NCBI GenBank assembly: GCA_000403945.1
Contig: APFI01000048.1
Coordinates: forward strand, 1-5,909
Origin: Desulfovibrio sp. Dsv1
GTDB lineage: Bacteria > Desulfobacterota > Desulfovibrionia > Desulfovibrionales > Desulfovibrionaceae
DNA: 5,909 nucleotides
Direction of reading: 5' to 3'
Below the pieces are notes generated by a model, which made no database searches, had not been told where the DNA came from, and saw only the letters and a program-made list of their open reading frames with translations. A program made the translations under genes and the position numbers. Below are positions 5,820 to 5,909 of the stretch, piece by piece; within the stretch, counting starts at the first letter, position 1; the number at the start of each line of letters is the position of its first letter.

Positions 5820-5909
5820 TAGAAGTCATTTCATAATTCCAGAAAAAGTCATGAAAATCGTCTAATTGAATTTCATGAGCAAATACCAGGGATTAACAGA
5901 TGAACAATG
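5820..5909 (+). mobile_element. 5' end of an insertion sequence (right copy, IS5-like, continues past the window)
   Basis: 5820-5880 is the inverted copy of 1-61 (two differences, at 5862 and 5867), and the transposase start follows. The similarity stops at 5820, so the element tip lies there or within a few bases. TTAG at 5819-5822 straddles the junction, as CTAG does at the left copy, and both fit a YTAR target. The 55 bases before the transposase ATG are AT-rich with repeated TCATGA and ATGACTT words, as expected of an IS end holding transposase binding sites and a weak promoter. Confidence 0.8.
5875..5909 (+). CDS. IS5-family-like transposase, N-terminal fragment (runs off the right edge)
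   Basis: ATG at 5875 opens MSKYQGLTDEQ and the next codon begins TG, which allows Trp. The motif LTDEQW near the N-terminus is typical of transposases of the IS5 family (the DUF4096-type N-terminal domain), which cut and paste DNA with a DDE catalytic domain. Only 11 full codons are visible, so catalytic residues and intactness cannot be judged. No strong Shine-Dalgarno precedes it. Confidence 0.7.
   Translation, partial: MSKYQGLTDEQ

Noticed and set aside
5900..5909. Alternative ATG with AGGGA about 7 bases upstream at the right edge.
   Set aside because: The in-frame reading from 5875 gives the recognisable LTDEQ motif, while this frame gives only Met-Asn-Asn before the edge.

Overview
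The window looks like a piece of a fairly GC-rich bacterial chromosome that carries core genes. I infer a Desulfovibrio-type sulfate reducer (Desulfovibrionaceae). The reasons are RNase Y, ZapB and ZapA linked around a 6S RNA, the style of the GlmU protein, and a short HTH regulator with a coiled-coil tail. The genus is an inference; no database search was possible.

Layout, with all chromosomal genes on the minus strand so that transcription runs from right to left. The right edge (5820-5909) is the 5' end of an insertion sequence whose transposase begins MSKYQGLTDEQ and reads out of the window. Next, going left, is a broken XRE-type regulator (5722-5403) with a small intrinsic terminator (5391-5369). 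It is followed by glmU (5123-3771), which has a leader of about 245 nt with a strong hairpin. A gap of about 490 bp follows, holding an imperfect 50-bp repeat shared with the 3' end of glmU and a candidate terminator. Then come zapB-like (3283-3038), zapA (3031-2759), a 6S RNA gene (about 2743-2567), rny for RNase Y (2364-805) and a TRIC/UPF0126 membrane protein (802-173). The left edge (61-1) is a second copy of the same insertion-sequence end, in the opposite orientation, again with its transposase reading outward.

How the genes work together: glmU makes UDP-GlcNAc for peptidoglycan and lipopolysaccharide. ZapB and ZapA support the FtsZ ring. 6S RNA adjusts RNA polymerase use when growth slows, and RNase Y starts mRNA decay at the membrane. 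The tight spacing zapB-zapA-6S RNA suggests one transcript, and the TRIC gene starts 2 bp after the rny stop and is probably translationally coupled.

The main non-routine signals are the two inward-facing IS ends bracketing an essential gene cluster, the previously unmarked 6S RNA, the decayed regulator beside one IS, and the repeat that overlaps the end of glmU. I found no CRISPR array, tRNA, rRNA or recognisable new defence or toxin system. The long inverted repeat that could suggest an invertible switch is better explained by two IS copies.
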